From the NCBI GenBank assembly GCA_041446545.1, contig JBGOEJ010000005.1, positions 62,001 to 126,000 of the forward strand: a DNA stretch of 64,000 nucleotides. Direction: 5' to 3'. The position numbers were made by a program, and so were the translations under genes. The notes under the pieces were generated by a model. The model was not told the DNA's origin. It did not search any database and was given only the letters and a program-made list of their open reading frames with translations. Shown here piece after piece: positions 50,161-58,718 of this stretch. This DNA is from Fervidibacter canadensis. GTDB lineage: Bacteria > Armatimonadota > Fervidibacteria > Fervidibacterales > Fervidibacteraceae. Position 1 is the stretch's first letter. Every line of letters begins with the position of its first letter.

Positions 50161-52395
50161 ATGCGGCGCATCTTTAACCGCTCAACACTCGGAAGTATTT
50201 TCCTTTTGCTGGCGATTTACCTCGTCCTTTTCAACCGCTTTGGACCTGAGAAGTTTCATGGCATCGTGTGGAAACTTCGTCGTCCCGGTCAAATGACCGT
50301 CGTTGAAGCACTGGCGATGGAGATGGAGGCGATGAAACCTCCCGAAGGCATCTTGCCTGTCGCCACAGAAATCGTCAAGCCACGACCTTTTGAAGTCGCC
50401 GTCACTTACACGGGCACTGTCGCTCCCTTCAACGAAGAAATTGTCGTCGCCCGTGTGACAGGTCGGTTGACTTGGATGCCTTACTATGCAGGTGACCGTA
50501 TCCGCAAAGGACAACTTGTCGCCAAGTTGGACAATGCTGGCGGCGAATATGCAGCGCAGGAAGCGGAGGCGGCTTATGGAGTTCTGGCGGCATTGCACGA
50601 GCGTCACATGGCAGAAGCGGAAAAGGAACAAGCCCATGCTCAAAAGCGACAAGCAGAAGCGATGATTTGGGCAGCAAAAGCGATGTTGAAGGAAACGCAA
50701 AAATTGGTCGCCGAAAAACAAGCGATGCGCGAGGAAGCCTTGCAAATGGCGGAACAAGCCCGCGCCAGCGTGGAAGAAGCGGAACGAAACTTGCAACTGA
50801 CACAGGCACAAAAGCGGGAAGCGGAACGAATGGTCAATGCTTTGGAGAACGAATTGCAAACGGTCAGGGAGCAAATTAACGAAGCCGAGGCAGAGTTGGA
50901 GCGCGCCCTTCGGGAAGTGGACGCCGCTAAGCAAGAGTTGGCGATGGCGAAAGCCGACTTGAATTACTGGCAGGCAGAGATTGAACGGGCGAAAACTCTC
51001 TACGAGCAAAAAGCCATCTCCAAGGATGAATTGCAGCGAGAGCAGGCTCAATTTGAGACGGCGCAAGCGAAGGTGAAAGCGGCAGAAGCAAAAGTCCGTC
51101 AGACGGAAGCGATGGTGCGAGCGGCGGAAGCAAGGAAGCGACAAGCCCAAAACATGCTGCGGCAGAAGGAAGCGGAACTCGCCGCCGCCAAAGAGCGCGT
51201 GGCACAAATGCAAGCGACGGTGGAGATGGCACAAGCGAAAATTGCCCAAGCGAAGGCGATGGCACAGGCGGCACAAGCCAAAGTCCGTCAAGCCGAGGTG
51301 GCTATTCAGGCAGCGCAAGCAAAACTTACTCAAGTGAACGCTGAAATCGCTAAAACTCAAGCGATGGTGCAGGAGGCGGAAGCGGGTGTCCACCGAGGTG
51401 AACGGCATGTCTTACACGCTGAGGCGCTAAAGGCACAAGCGCAAGCGTCTCTAATGGCTACTCGCATCGTGCGCGGCTACACCGAAATCCGTTCGCTCAC
51501 CGACGGCTATGTCGTTGAGCGCTTGGTTTCGCCCGGAACTTTGGTCACTGCGGGAACACCCATCTTGCGCATCGCTCAACTGGACATCGTTCGGGTTCAA
51601 GCCTTCGTCGGTGAAAAAGATTTGGCAGATATCCGCCTCGGAACTCCCGTTACGGTTCAGTCGCCAAAAGACGGCAAAGTGTGGTCGGCAAAAGTGACGG
51701 CAATTTTCCCAGCAGCCGACCCAACTTCCCGAACAGGCTTGGTGGAAGCCTTAGTGCCCAACCCCGATTTGAAATTGCTGCCGGGTCAATCGGTCATCAT
51801 CAAAATTGTCAAGCGCCGAATTCCCGATGCTATCACCATCCCCAATGAAGCCATCACCCAACTCAACGGACAGCCAGCCGTTTGGGTCGCAGAACCTATG
51901 GAAGCAACGGGCAAGACTGAATACACCTGCCCGATGCATCCTGAGGTTCGTTCCGACAAACCCGGTCGTTGTCCCAAGTGCGGCATGGATTTAGTCCCAA
52001 CAAAACGACACACGGCGGCTCAAAAGACCGAATACACCTGCCCGATGCACCCTGAAGTTCGTTCCGACAAACCCGGTCGTTGCCCTAAATGCGGCATGGA
52101 TTTAGTCCCGACAAAACGACGGAGCGAAGAAACGAAAATGGCGCGGTTGAAGACTGTCAAGTTAGGCGAAACGGATGGGCAGCGAACTTTGGTTTTGAGC
52201 GGTTTGGAAATTGGCGATGAGGTGATCGTTCGGGGTTGGCAATCCATCGCCCGTGAAGGTGTGCCCGTTGTCTCCGTTGAATGGAACGAACTTGGTCCAG
52301 CACAACTGCCTTCCATCACACCGTCTCCAATGCCTCCAACCCACCGACACGGCAGCACACAGCAACAAGGTGGTGGTCACCAACATGGGCATTAA
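50161..52395 (+). CDS. RND efflux periplasmic adaptor with two heavy-metal-binding domains
   Basis: This 744-residue membrane-fusion protein should bridge the inner-membrane RND pump and TolC. It has an N-terminal anchor, a barrel-sandwich hybrid half with TYTGTVAPFNEEIVVARVTG, and a very long Ala/Glu/Gln coiled coil (about 125-440). After the second half (LVSPGTLVTAGTPILRIAQL) come two identical 37-residue units, each with CPMH and CPKCGMDL, and a His-rich tail (GGGHQHGH). The doubled metal domain suggests metal cargo, as in CusB-like adaptors, though substrate is not proven. The pump gene lies 945 bases downstream across a toxin-antitoxin pair. Confidence 0.84.
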   Translation: MRRIFNRSTLGSIFLLLAIYLVLFNRFGPEKFHGIVWKLRRPGQMTVVEALAMEMEAMKPPEGILPVATEIVKPRPFEVAVTYTGTVAPFNEEIVVARVTGRLTWMPYYAGDRIRKGQLVAKLDNAGGEYAAQEAEAAYGVLAALHERHMAEAEKEQAHAQKRQAEAMIWAAKAMLKETQKLVAEKQAMREEALQMAEQARASVEEAERNLQLTQAQKREAERMVNALENELQTVREQINEAEAELERALREVDAAKQELAMAKADLNYWQAEIERAKTLYEQKAISKDELQREQAQFETAQAKVKAAEAKVRQTEAMVRAAEARKRQAQNMLRQKEAELAAAKERVAQMQATVEMAQAKIAQAKAMAQAAQAKVRQAEVAIQAAQAKLTQVNAEIAKTQAMVQEAEAGVHRGERHVLHAEALKAQAQASLMATRIVRGYTEIRSLTDGYVVERLVSPGTLVTAGTPILRIAQLDIVRVQAFVGEKDLADIRLGTPVTVQSPKDGKVWSAKVTAIFPAADPTSRTGLVEALVPNPDLKLLPGQSVIIKIVKRRIPDAITIPNEAITQLNGQPAVWVAEPMEATGKTEYTCPMHPEVRSDKPGRCPKCGMDLVPTKRHTAAQKTEYTCPMHPEVRSDKPGRCPKCGMDLVPTKRRSEETKMARLKTVKLGETDGQRTLVLSGLEIGDEVIVRGWQSIAREGVPVVSVEWNELGPAQLPSITPSPMPPTHRHGSTQQQGGGHQHGH
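51913..52120 (+). repeat. In-frame tandem duplication encoding two heavy-metal-binding units
   Basis: Segments 51913-52009 and 52024-52120 are 111 bases apart and differ at seven positions of 97, by my count all silent, so the encoded 32 residues are identical. This points to a fairly recent in-frame duplication kept by selection or conversion. Confidence 0.85.
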
Positions 52396-52423
52396 ACTCG
52401 CCTTGAACGGTCGCCAGCAAAAC

Positions 52424-53032
52424 TCAAGCGACGCCGTAGAATTTGCGGAACTGAGCGATGACATCGTAGGGGTCAAAGAGCATCAAGGCTTTTCGTTGAC
52501 GGAAGGCTTCATGGATTTCAGGATGGTGAAAGTCTTCGGCATCCATCGTCAAAAACATTGTCAAGGGCGCTTTGGGCTTCTTCAGAAAGTCCATCAGCGT
52601 CTCAAAAACCAAGCAGTCCAATTCCTTGAAGGGTGGCAAGTTCACCTTCCAACGAACATACGCCTTTGTCCAGATTTGCGGTGTGAGGGAGATAACGGTG
52701 CAGGCTTTGGCAAAAGTGTCTATGGCTTCTTGAGCGTTGATTTTTCGCTTTTGCAATTCAGCCTCAATTTCATTCAAACTTTGCTTGGCGGATTCAACCA
52801 AACTCACCATTTCGGCGGCGCGAGCAATGTCGTTGAGCCACTGTCGCAAATGTTGCAAAGCATTCAACTGTCGGTCAATACGTGCCACCAACGAAGCCCT
52901 TGCTTCGGCCAAAGCAATTTCTGGGATAACGAATGTGACACCAAACTGTTTGCAGAGGCGCAACAATTGGACGAGAATTTGCCTGCTCTCCCACACTACC
53001 CCGATGACGAAATTCGTTTCCACCGCAAGCAT
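52424..53032 (-). CDS. PIN-like domain protein, toxin-antitoxin type
   Basis: The 202-residue product begins MLAVETNFVIGVVWESR, the catalytic N-terminal Asp/Glu-type motif of PIN ribonucleases (here Glu in VETN where Asp is usual). Helices follow with EIALAEARASLVARID, and the C-terminal strand FLTMDAEDFHHPEIHEAF has the other acidic residues. It starts 5 bases after the putative antitoxin stop. ATG 53032 has GTGAGG upstream; a GTG at 53068 is the alternative. The pair sits on the opposite strand between the adaptor and pump genes. PIN-type RNase activity is inferred. Confidence 0.66.
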   Translation of the reverse strand: MLAVETNFVIGVVWESRQILVQLLRLCKQFGVTFVIPEIALAEARASLVARIDRQLNALQHLRQWLNDIARAAEMVSLVESAKQSLNEIEAELQKRKINAQEAIDTFAKACTVISLTPQIWTKAYVRWKVNLPPFKELDCLVFETLMDFLKKPKAPLTMFLTMDAEDFHHPEIHEAFRQRKALMLFDPYDVIAQFRKFYGVA

Positions 53033-53037
53033 CGCCC

Positions 53038-53262
53038 TCACTTGCTTTGCCGATGCTCTTCTCGCCACTCTTCAGCCCACCTCCGCCTAAGTTCCAACGG
53101 AATTCCTTCCGTCAACTTGAGGATGCGGCTGATGGTCTCATCGTCCTCAAAGGTTGCACGCTCTATCTCCTCAGGCTCCATCAACAGCAACCGCCTTTGC
53201 TCTTTCGTCAACTTGCGTTGCGGACTTCGGTTGGTCCCCTTTCTGACTTTGCTTTTGGGCAT
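53038..53262 (-). CDS. Putative antitoxin of the PIN-type toxin
   Basis: The 74-residue product is basic at its N-terminus (MPKSKVRKGTNRSPQRKLTK) and acidic and helical afterwards (PEEIERATFEDDETISRIL, then LRRRWAEEWREEH). Its position immediately upstream of the PIN gene on the same strand fits an antitoxin. No ribbon-helix-helix or AbrB motif is obvious, so the class is unknown. Confidence 0.55.
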   Translation of the reverse strand: MPKSKVRKGTNRSPQRKLTKEQRRLLLMEPEEIERATFEDDETISRILKLTEGIPLELRRRWAEEWREEHRQSK

Positions 53263-53340
53263 CTTCGCTTCACCTCACGCCCGCATTTTAGCGCTTGCTT
53301 TCGCCAACTGTCTCCGCTTGCAAAAGGGCGGTGATCTCTC

Positions 53341-56300
53341 GTGACTGAAGACCGATACACTTTGCGGGGCGTCACGCCCTTGCACATGATTCACAAGTGG
53401 AGCATTGAACACCCTTATGCCGTCATCTCTTTTTGGTTTTCCGTCGTTGTCTTGGCAATTCTCGTGGTCGTGACGGGTTACCTGCCCCGCCGTATCATGC
53501 CCTATGTGGAACAACCGCTCATTGCCGTCGTGACGATGATGCCCGGCTTGTCGGCGCAAGAGATGGAACTTTACATCAGCAAGCCCATTGAAGAAAACCT
53601 CGTCAATGTCCGCAACTTGCGCTTCATCCGTTCCACCTCGCAGGATGGCTTGTCCATCGTGACGCTGGAGTTTGCCTATGGGACGGACATGAGGCGCGCT
53701 TACAATGATGTGCTGACGCTGATGAATGTCATTCAAGCCAACCTGCCGCCGACGGGGGCAAACCTCAAGCCCTCTTGGGTCGTTCCCATTGACCCGCTCA
53801 ACTTGCCCATTTTGACTTTCGGCTTAACAGGTGACCCGCGCTACGGTTGGGATATGAAGCGATTGCGTGAGTTCGCTGACAACACTGTCGTCAACCGCTT
53901 GAAATCTGTCCCCGGCGTTTTTTCCGTTTACGCCTTTGGCGGCTACAAGCGCCAATTGCAAATTGAAATTGACCGAAACAAACTCGCTGCTTACGGGCTT
54001 TCTATCCTTGACATCGTTGACGCCATCAACAAATTCAGCACTGCCCAACCTGCGGGTCGGCTGACTTTCAACTCCAATGAGTTCATCATCCGAGTTGATA
54101 CCCTCGCCCGACCCGACGAACTTCATCGCTTGCTGGACATACCCATCACTGCTGTGGCATTGGACAAAGGGCGAGGGACACGGGGCAGGGGTGTTGCAGG
54201 AGGAGAGGGAATGGCTGGCGGGATGGGGATGGCAGGCGGGCTGACCCCGATGGGCGAAACAAGAAACGAGCCAATGTCAACCCCGCAATCGCCGTCCCCA
54301 AGCCCTCAAAACATGTTTTTCAGTCCCCAGTCCCTAATCCCCAGTCCCCAATCCGCCAAACGCATCATTTACCTCCGTGATGTCGCTGAAGTTCGGGATG
54401 CTTATTGGGAACGAAGAAGCGGCTACTTTTATGTCAAGGGACAAGGGGCACGGGACAAGGGACACGAAAAGGGTGAAGTTGGTGAAATTGTGCCTGCTAT
54501 TGAAGTGGCGGTGTTGCAAGAGCCCCAAGGGAGCAGTGCCCAAGTCGTGCCCCGCGTCATGAGAGCAATTCGGGAACTGGAGCGAGAGTTTCCCGGCGTG
54601 AAATTTGAAGTCACCTACGATAACTCCCGCTTTGTTAACCATCTAACCGCAAGGGTTTGGGAAGAGTTGGGATTGGCTGTCTTGTTTACGGCATTGGTCG
54701 TGTTGCTGTTTTTAGGTGAGTGGCGCGGGACACTCATTGCCCTCATCACCGTGCCGACTTCATTGGCTTTTGCGACTTTAATGCTTGTGCCCTTCGGTTT
54801 CTCTCTCAACAGCGGTTCACTCGTCGGGTTGCTGCTGAGCATTGGTCGGCTCGTTGACGACACCATCATTGACATTCACGCCGTTGAGCGTTACTTGCGC
54901 CGTGGTTTTGACCCCAAGACGGCGACTATTGAAGGCATCGCCGAAGTGAGGCTTGCCGTCATCGCTTCAACGGCAACTTTCACCCTCGCCCTCATTCCGC
55001 TCCTGTTTTGTGGCGGCATCACCGAATCGATGTATGTGGAGTTGGTTTACCCGTTGCTTTTCGCGTTGGCGGCATCCATGTTGGTCTCTTTCACCTTAAC
55101 GCCGATTTTGTGCGCTAACTGGTTGCGCCATCCCGAAGAGCGCAAAAACGAGCGTCGCCACTTTTTGCTTCGCTGGCTTTACCTTTTCCTTGACCCAGTG
55201 CAGAATTTTCTGGACAAGGTTGAAGAGGGCTATCGGCACGCCATTGACTGGACATTGCGCAACCGTTTCGCTAACTTCGTCCGAATCGCCGCCACCATTT
55301 TGATCGGCTTTGCCTTCTACCATTTCATCGGCGGTGAGATGATGCCACTGGGCGATGTCGGACAAGCCTTTGGCATCATGGAGATGCAGCCGGGCACTTC
55401 TTATGCCGAAACGGAAAGAGCCGCCCGTCAACTTGCCCGCATCCTCGCCAAGCAACCTGAACTGGAAGTGGCATCTATTGAGGTCGGAACGGAAACGATG
55501 CTTGAGTCGTGGTCACCTTACTTCACTGGCTACCAAATGCCCCAGGTCAACGGTGTTGCCTTCATGCTCACTTTTGTTGAGAAGGAGCGGCGCAAGCGAG
55601 ATATCTGGCAAATCATTGATGCCATCCACGAAGAAGCCATGCGCACAATTCCCGGCGTCCGCAGGGTTCAAATCAAGGAGATGGGCGTTGATGTGATGGC
55701 GACGGCGGCAGCACCCATTCACCTCATCATCAGCGGTCCCGATTTTCAAGTCCTCCACCAACTTGGCGAACAACTTTTGAAAATTTGCCGAACCGACCCG
55801 CTTTTGCGGGAGCATTTCGCTCAACCTGCGACGACTTGGACGCTAAACCCTAACGCTTACGAGTTGGAGTTTGATTGGGCGAAACTTCGTGAGTTGGGCT
55901 TGACACCCGTTGATGTAGCTCAACAAGCCTACTATGCCTTGACGGGCGGTTTGGCAAGTGAATTTTATCGGCTCACCTCCGTTCGGCAGGCAACCATCCG
56001 CATTCGTTTGAATGAAGAGCAACGGCGTCACTTGGGCGATTTGCGAAACCTCTTCATCACGACACCCGACGGTCGGCAAGTTCCGCTAAGCCACATCGCA
56101 GAGATCAAGCAAAAACCCATTCCGACAGTCATTGAGCACGACAACTTGCGGCGAGTTATTGGCATCACGGGCTACTACCGACCGGGCAAATTGCCCAGCA
56201 TGGACTTGGCGATGGAAATTGAAGCGAGAGCGTTCCAACGACTCAACTTCCCGCCCGGCTACTCCATTGAGATGCGGGGCGACATGACGCAAATGATGGA

Positions 56301-56853
56301 CAGTTTTCGGCGACTTTTTGCCAGTTTGCTCTTGGCGGTCATCTTCATGTATCTCATCCTCGTCGCCCAATTCCGAAGTTTTCTCGGACCATTCCAGATG
56401 ACGGCTTCGCTGCCGCTGGAGTTGTCGGGTGTGTTCTTTGGCTTGTGGCTAATGAAGATGCACTTTTCCTCGGTTTCCATCATGGCGGTCATTGTCCTCA
56501 GCGGTATGGATATCACGACAGCCATCTTGCTGATTGACCTCATCATGCGTTACCGTGAGCAAGGGATGCCCAGAGACGAAGCCATCAAGCAAGCGTGCCC
56601 AGAGAGGTTGCGACCGATTTTGATGACGGCGTGCACGACGATGGCAGCGATGATTCCTTTGGCATTTTTCCCGACAGGGGGCTTGGACGCTTACCAATCG
56701 TTGGGCGTCGTCATCATCTTCGGCTTAATTGTCGGCACCATCCTCAGCCTCTTTGACATCCCCATCATGCACACCTATGTGGATGACTTTGCTCAGTGGC
56801 TCAACCGAAAGGCGTTGCGACGACAGACAGTTGGGAAAGGTGAGGTGCAATGA
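53341..56853 (+). CDS. RND family efflux pump, inner-membrane permease
   Basis: The 1170-residue proton-driven pump has the RND duplicated layout: TM1 near 27-48, a periplasmic porter, TM helices around 455-610 with the acidic pair in LVDDTIIDI, a second porter and TM helices around 990-1150. The final helices hold SGMDITTAILLIDLIMRYRE, the TM10 region. Within porter 1, residues about 275-340 and 364-383 are low-complexity insertions made from heptameric DNA repeats (for example SPQSLIPSPQ). It is longer than usual (about 1050) because of these. The start is GTG. The metal-associated adaptor suggests a metal or metal-plus-drug pump. Confidence 0.85.
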   Translation: MTEDRYTLRGVTPLHMIHKWSIEHPYAVISFWFSVVVLAILVVVTGYLPRRIMPYVEQPLIAVVTMMPGLSAQEMELYISKPIEENLVNVRNLRFIRSTSQDGLSIVTLEFAYGTDMRRAYNDVLTLMNVIQANLPPTGANLKPSWVVPIDPLNLPILTFGLTGDPRYGWDMKRLREFADNTVVNRLKSVPGVFSVYAFGGYKRQLQIEIDRNKLAAYGLSILDIVDAINKFSTAQPAGRLTFNSNEFIIRVDTLARPDELHRLLDIPITAVALDKGRGTRGRGVAGGEGMAGGMGMAGGLTPMGETRNEPMSTPQSPSPSPQNMFFSPQSLIPSPQSAKRIIYLRDVAEVRDAYWERRSGYFYVKGQGARDKGHEKGEVGEIVPAIEVAVLQEPQGSSAQVVPRVMRAIRELEREFPGVKFEVTYDNSRFVNHLTARVWEELGLAVLFTALVVLLFLGEWRGTLIALITVPTSLAFATLMLVPFGFSLNSGSLVGLLLSIGRLVDDTIIDIHAVERYLRRGFDPKTATIEGIAEVRLAVIASTATFTLALIPLLFCGGITESMYVELVYPLLFALAASMLVSFTLTPILCANWLRHPEERKNERRHFLLRWLYLFLDPVQNFLDKVEEGYRHAIDWTLRNRFANFVRIAATILIGFAFYHFIGGEMMPLGDVGQAFGIMEMQPGTSYAETERAARQLARILAKQPELEVASIEVGTETMLESWSPYFTGYQMPQVNGVAFMLTFVEKERRKRDIWQIIDAIHEEAMRTIPGVRRVQIKEMGVDVMATAAAPIHLIISGPDFQVLHQLGEQLLKICRTDPLLREHFAQPATTWTLNPNAYELEFDWAKLRELGLTPVDVAQQAYYALTGGLASEFYRLTSVRQATIRIRLNEEQRRHLGDLRNLFITTPDGRQVPLSHIAEIKQKPIPTVIEHDNLRRVIGITGYYRPGKLPSMDLAMEIEARAFQRLNFPPGYSIEMRGDMTQMMDSFRRLFASLLLAVIFMYLILVAQFRSFLGPFQMTASLPLELSGVFFGLWLMKMHFSSVSIMAVIVLSGMDITTAILLIDLIMRYREQGMPRDEAIKQACPERLRPILMTACTTMAAMIPLAFFPTGGLDAYQSLGVVIIFGLIVGTILSLFDIPIMHTYVDDFAQWLNRKALRRQTVGKGEVQ
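54162..54189 (+). repeat. Degenerate GGGACAN heptad tract inside the RND pump gene
   Basis: Heptads GGACAAA, GGGCGAG, GGACACG and GGGCAGG run in phase at the start of the low-complexity insert (residues from about 275). They encode KGRGTRGRG-like sequence. The region continues as Gly/Met-rich coding DNA to about 54250. Confidence 0.55.
54322..54356 (+). repeat. Five AGTCCCC/AATCCCC heptads inside the RND pump gene
   Basis: Units AGTCCCC, AGTCCCT, AATCCCC, AGTCCCC and AATCCGC follow one another exactly. They resemble the short tandemly repeated repetitive heptamers known in cyanobacteria, but here they are read as protein (SPQSLIPSPQ). Thirty-five bases is not a multiple of three, so flanking changes must have kept the frame. 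Confidence 0.75.
54438..54465 (+). repeat. Four GGGACAN heptads inside the RND pump gene
   Basis: Units GGGACAA, GGGGCAC, GGGACAA and GGGACAC are in phase. They encode KGQGARDKGH, a second insertion in the porter domain about 25 residues after the first. Confidence 0.75.
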
Positions 56854-57113
56854 GGGAAATTCGCCAGCAGGAACAAAGCGGAAAGGCATGCTGTCTGAAG
56901 CGAAAGGAGAACTCAAAGAGCACCAACTTCTGCCTCCACCTTCATTGGTTTCGGCACAACAGTGGGTCTTGGTTCTCCAAAGCGGTGAAAGGTTACGGAA
57001 GGCGTGGCTATCTTGTTGTGGTTTACAAGGAAGTCAGCCCCGACGAAGGTTTTGTCATCACTACCTACTTCATACGACGGCTCAAAAGGAGGGCGATAGT
57101 ATGGCAACCGTGA
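56850..57113 (+). pseudogene. Probable frameshifted small gene before DUF2283
   Basis: The C-terminal part reads GRRGYLVVVYKEVSPDEGFV and ITTYFIRRLKRR, close to a family of small proteins with YLVVVYREVSP and VITAYF motifs that often precede DUF2283 genes. The N-terminal part does not match in this frame. A better one (LSEAKGELKEHQLLPPPSLV, then QQWVLVLQSGERL) lies in the adjacent frame, so one frameshift or more seems likely. The ATG at 56850 overlaps the pump stop. Confidence 0.4.
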
Positions 57114-57376
57114 CGAAGCCTTCAACGAAGACCCAACAAATCATCGCACGGGTTCTGGACATCGGCAGGCAAATTGCCCAGTTGGGCAACGAAGATATCT
57201 GGCTCAGTTATGACCGAGAAGCCGATGTCCTTTATGTCAACTTCGGCAACAGGCAGAAAGCCACCGATACGATTGCTCTGAACGAAATCGGTGTGCTGCT
57301 GCGTTACCAAGGTAAAAAGTTGGTCGGCATCACGGTGCTTGAAGTATCAAAGCGGGTAAAGGGGGAGCAAGGATGA
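57101..57376 (+). CDS. DUF2283 domain protein
   Basis: The 91-residue product has the DUF2283 core: WLSYDREADVLYVNFGNRQ, DTIALNEIGVLLRYQG and LVGITVLEVS. These are small proteins of unknown function, often paired with a short partner gene (here apparently broken) in toxin-antitoxin-like modules. AAAGGAGGG precedes ATG 57101. It ends overlapping the TolC-like gene by 4 bases (ATGA). Confidence 0.75.
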   Translation: MATVTKPSTKTQQIIARVLDIGRQIAQLGNEDIWLSYDREADVLYVNFGNRQKATDTIALNEIGVLLRYQGKKLVGITVLEVSKRVKGEQG

Positions 57377-58698
57377 GATGGGCAAAACTTATGGTCGTCC
57401 TTTGTTGTGCGTTGAACTTTGCAACCGCCCAAATTGACCTGCTTGCAACTCGCCCGAAAATCAAGCAGGCATTGAGTCTGCGGCAAGCAGTTGAAATTGC
57501 CCTGCGAGAAAGCCCTGTCTTGCGGGGCGCGGTCGCTGAACTTCGGGCAGCGGAAGCAAGATTGCAAATGGCTCGGTCGGAAAAACGATGGCAACTTTCC
57601 ATTAACACCTTCGCCAGCACAGGCACGGAAAGCGCCATCCTTCCGTCACCACCGACCGTCATGCCGTCCGCTGCGATGTTGCTGCCGCGCCGCTCTTTCC
57701 TTGACGCCAACGCAATGCTTATGTTCCCGATTTTCACGGGTGGACGATTGGAATCGCTTATCCGTCAAGCGGAAGCCGTTCGCCATGCGACGGCAGCGCA
57801 GTTGGAAGCGATGCGGTTGGATGTCGCTTTGGAAACGAAACTGGCTTATCGGCGGGCTTTGCTGGCAAAGGAGTTGATGCGGGTCGCTGAAGCGTATGTC
57901 GCTGCGATGGAAGAACGGGTTCGTATTGACAAAGTTGCAGTTCAAGTCGGACGCATTCCTGAGTTTTGGCTTTTGCGCTCCGAGGCGGAACTGGCAAATG
58001 CAAGGCAAATGCTCGTCAATACCCGACGGGATTACGAAATTGCTTTGCTGAGCCTGAAAGCCATCATGGGCATCCATCCCGATTCGGAAATTGAACTGGC
58101 GGACAGATTTGAAGTTGAAGAGCCGAAGTTTGAACTCAACCGAGAAAACTTGCTCGCTATCGCTTTTGCTCACCGACCTGAAATTCGCGGTGCGTCCCTG
58201 CAGGTAAGCGCTCAAACTTTTGCAATTCAAGCGGCGAAAGCCCTTTACAAACCACAAGTGAGTTTAATGGCGATGGCGGACTACATGAAAGGGACAGGAG
58301 ACATGGGGACAGGGGGTTACCTCGTTGGCATCGTTGTGGGCTTACCGATTCTTGATGGCGGACGAAGGAAAGCAGGGGTCAATGAGACGCAAGCGATGCG
58401 ACAAAAAGCCATCGCTGATTTGGAGAAAGTCAAATTGCAAGTTGCTTTAGAGGTTGAAACGGCTCTGCGGGAACTTGTTGCGGCTCAGCAAAATGTCAAA
58501 ACAGCCGAGGCTGCCTTGAAGGCAGCCGAAGAAGACGAGCGGGTCGCCAAAGTCCGATACGAAGCGGGACGAAGTGTTTTGGTGGAGTATTTGGACGCCT
58601 TTGCTGCCTTAGTGCGGGCACAAGTTAACGACGCCCAAGCCCGTTACGAATTTGCAATTGCCGAGGATAAATTGCGCCGCGCCATTGGCAAATGGTGA
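57373..58698 (+). CDS. TolC family outer-membrane efflux protein
   Basis: The 441-residue product has a signal peptide (LMVVLCCALNFATAQ) and the duplicated TolC layout: SLRQAVEIALRESPVLRGAV in the first half, LIRQAEAVRHATAAQLEAM, then AHRPEIRGASLQVSAQTFA in the second and EEDERVAKVRYEAGRSVLVEYLDA near the end. It should form the outer-membrane channel of the tripartite pump with the adaptor at 50161 and the permease at 53341. A heptad-like insert lies at 58291-58315 (KGTGDMGTGG). It is convergent with htrA, whose stop is 20 bases away. Confidence 0.88.
   Translation: MRWAKLMVVLCCALNFATAQIDLLATRPKIKQALSLRQAVEIALRESPVLRGAVAELRAAEARLQMARSEKRWQLSINTFASTGTESAILPSPPTVMPSAAMLLPRRSFLDANAMLMFPIFTGGRLESLIRQAEAVRHATAAQLEAMRLDVALETKLAYRRALLAKELMRVAEAYVAAMEERVRIDKVAVQVGRIPEFWLLRSEAELANARQMLVNTRRDYEIALLSLKAIMGIHPDSEIELADRFEVEEPKFELNRENLLAIAFAHRPEIRGASLQVSAQTFAIQAAKALYKPQVSLMAMADYMKGTGDMGTGGYLVGIVVGLPILDGGRRKAGVNETQAMRQKAIADLEKVKLQVALEVETALRELVAAQQNVKTAEAALKAAEEDERVAKVRYEAGRSVLVEYLDAFAALVRAQVNDAQARYEFAIAEDKLRRAIGKW
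58291..58315 (+). repeat. Heptad-like GGGACAG tract inside the TolC-like gene
   Basis: GGGACAG, GAGACAT and GGGGACAGGGG form a short degenerate tract coding for KGTGDMGTGG in a loop. It resembles the GGGACAN tracts of the pump gene. The tract is brief and might be chance. Confidence 0.45.
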
Positions 58699-58718
58699 AA
58701 GGGTAGGGGAGGAGGGCA

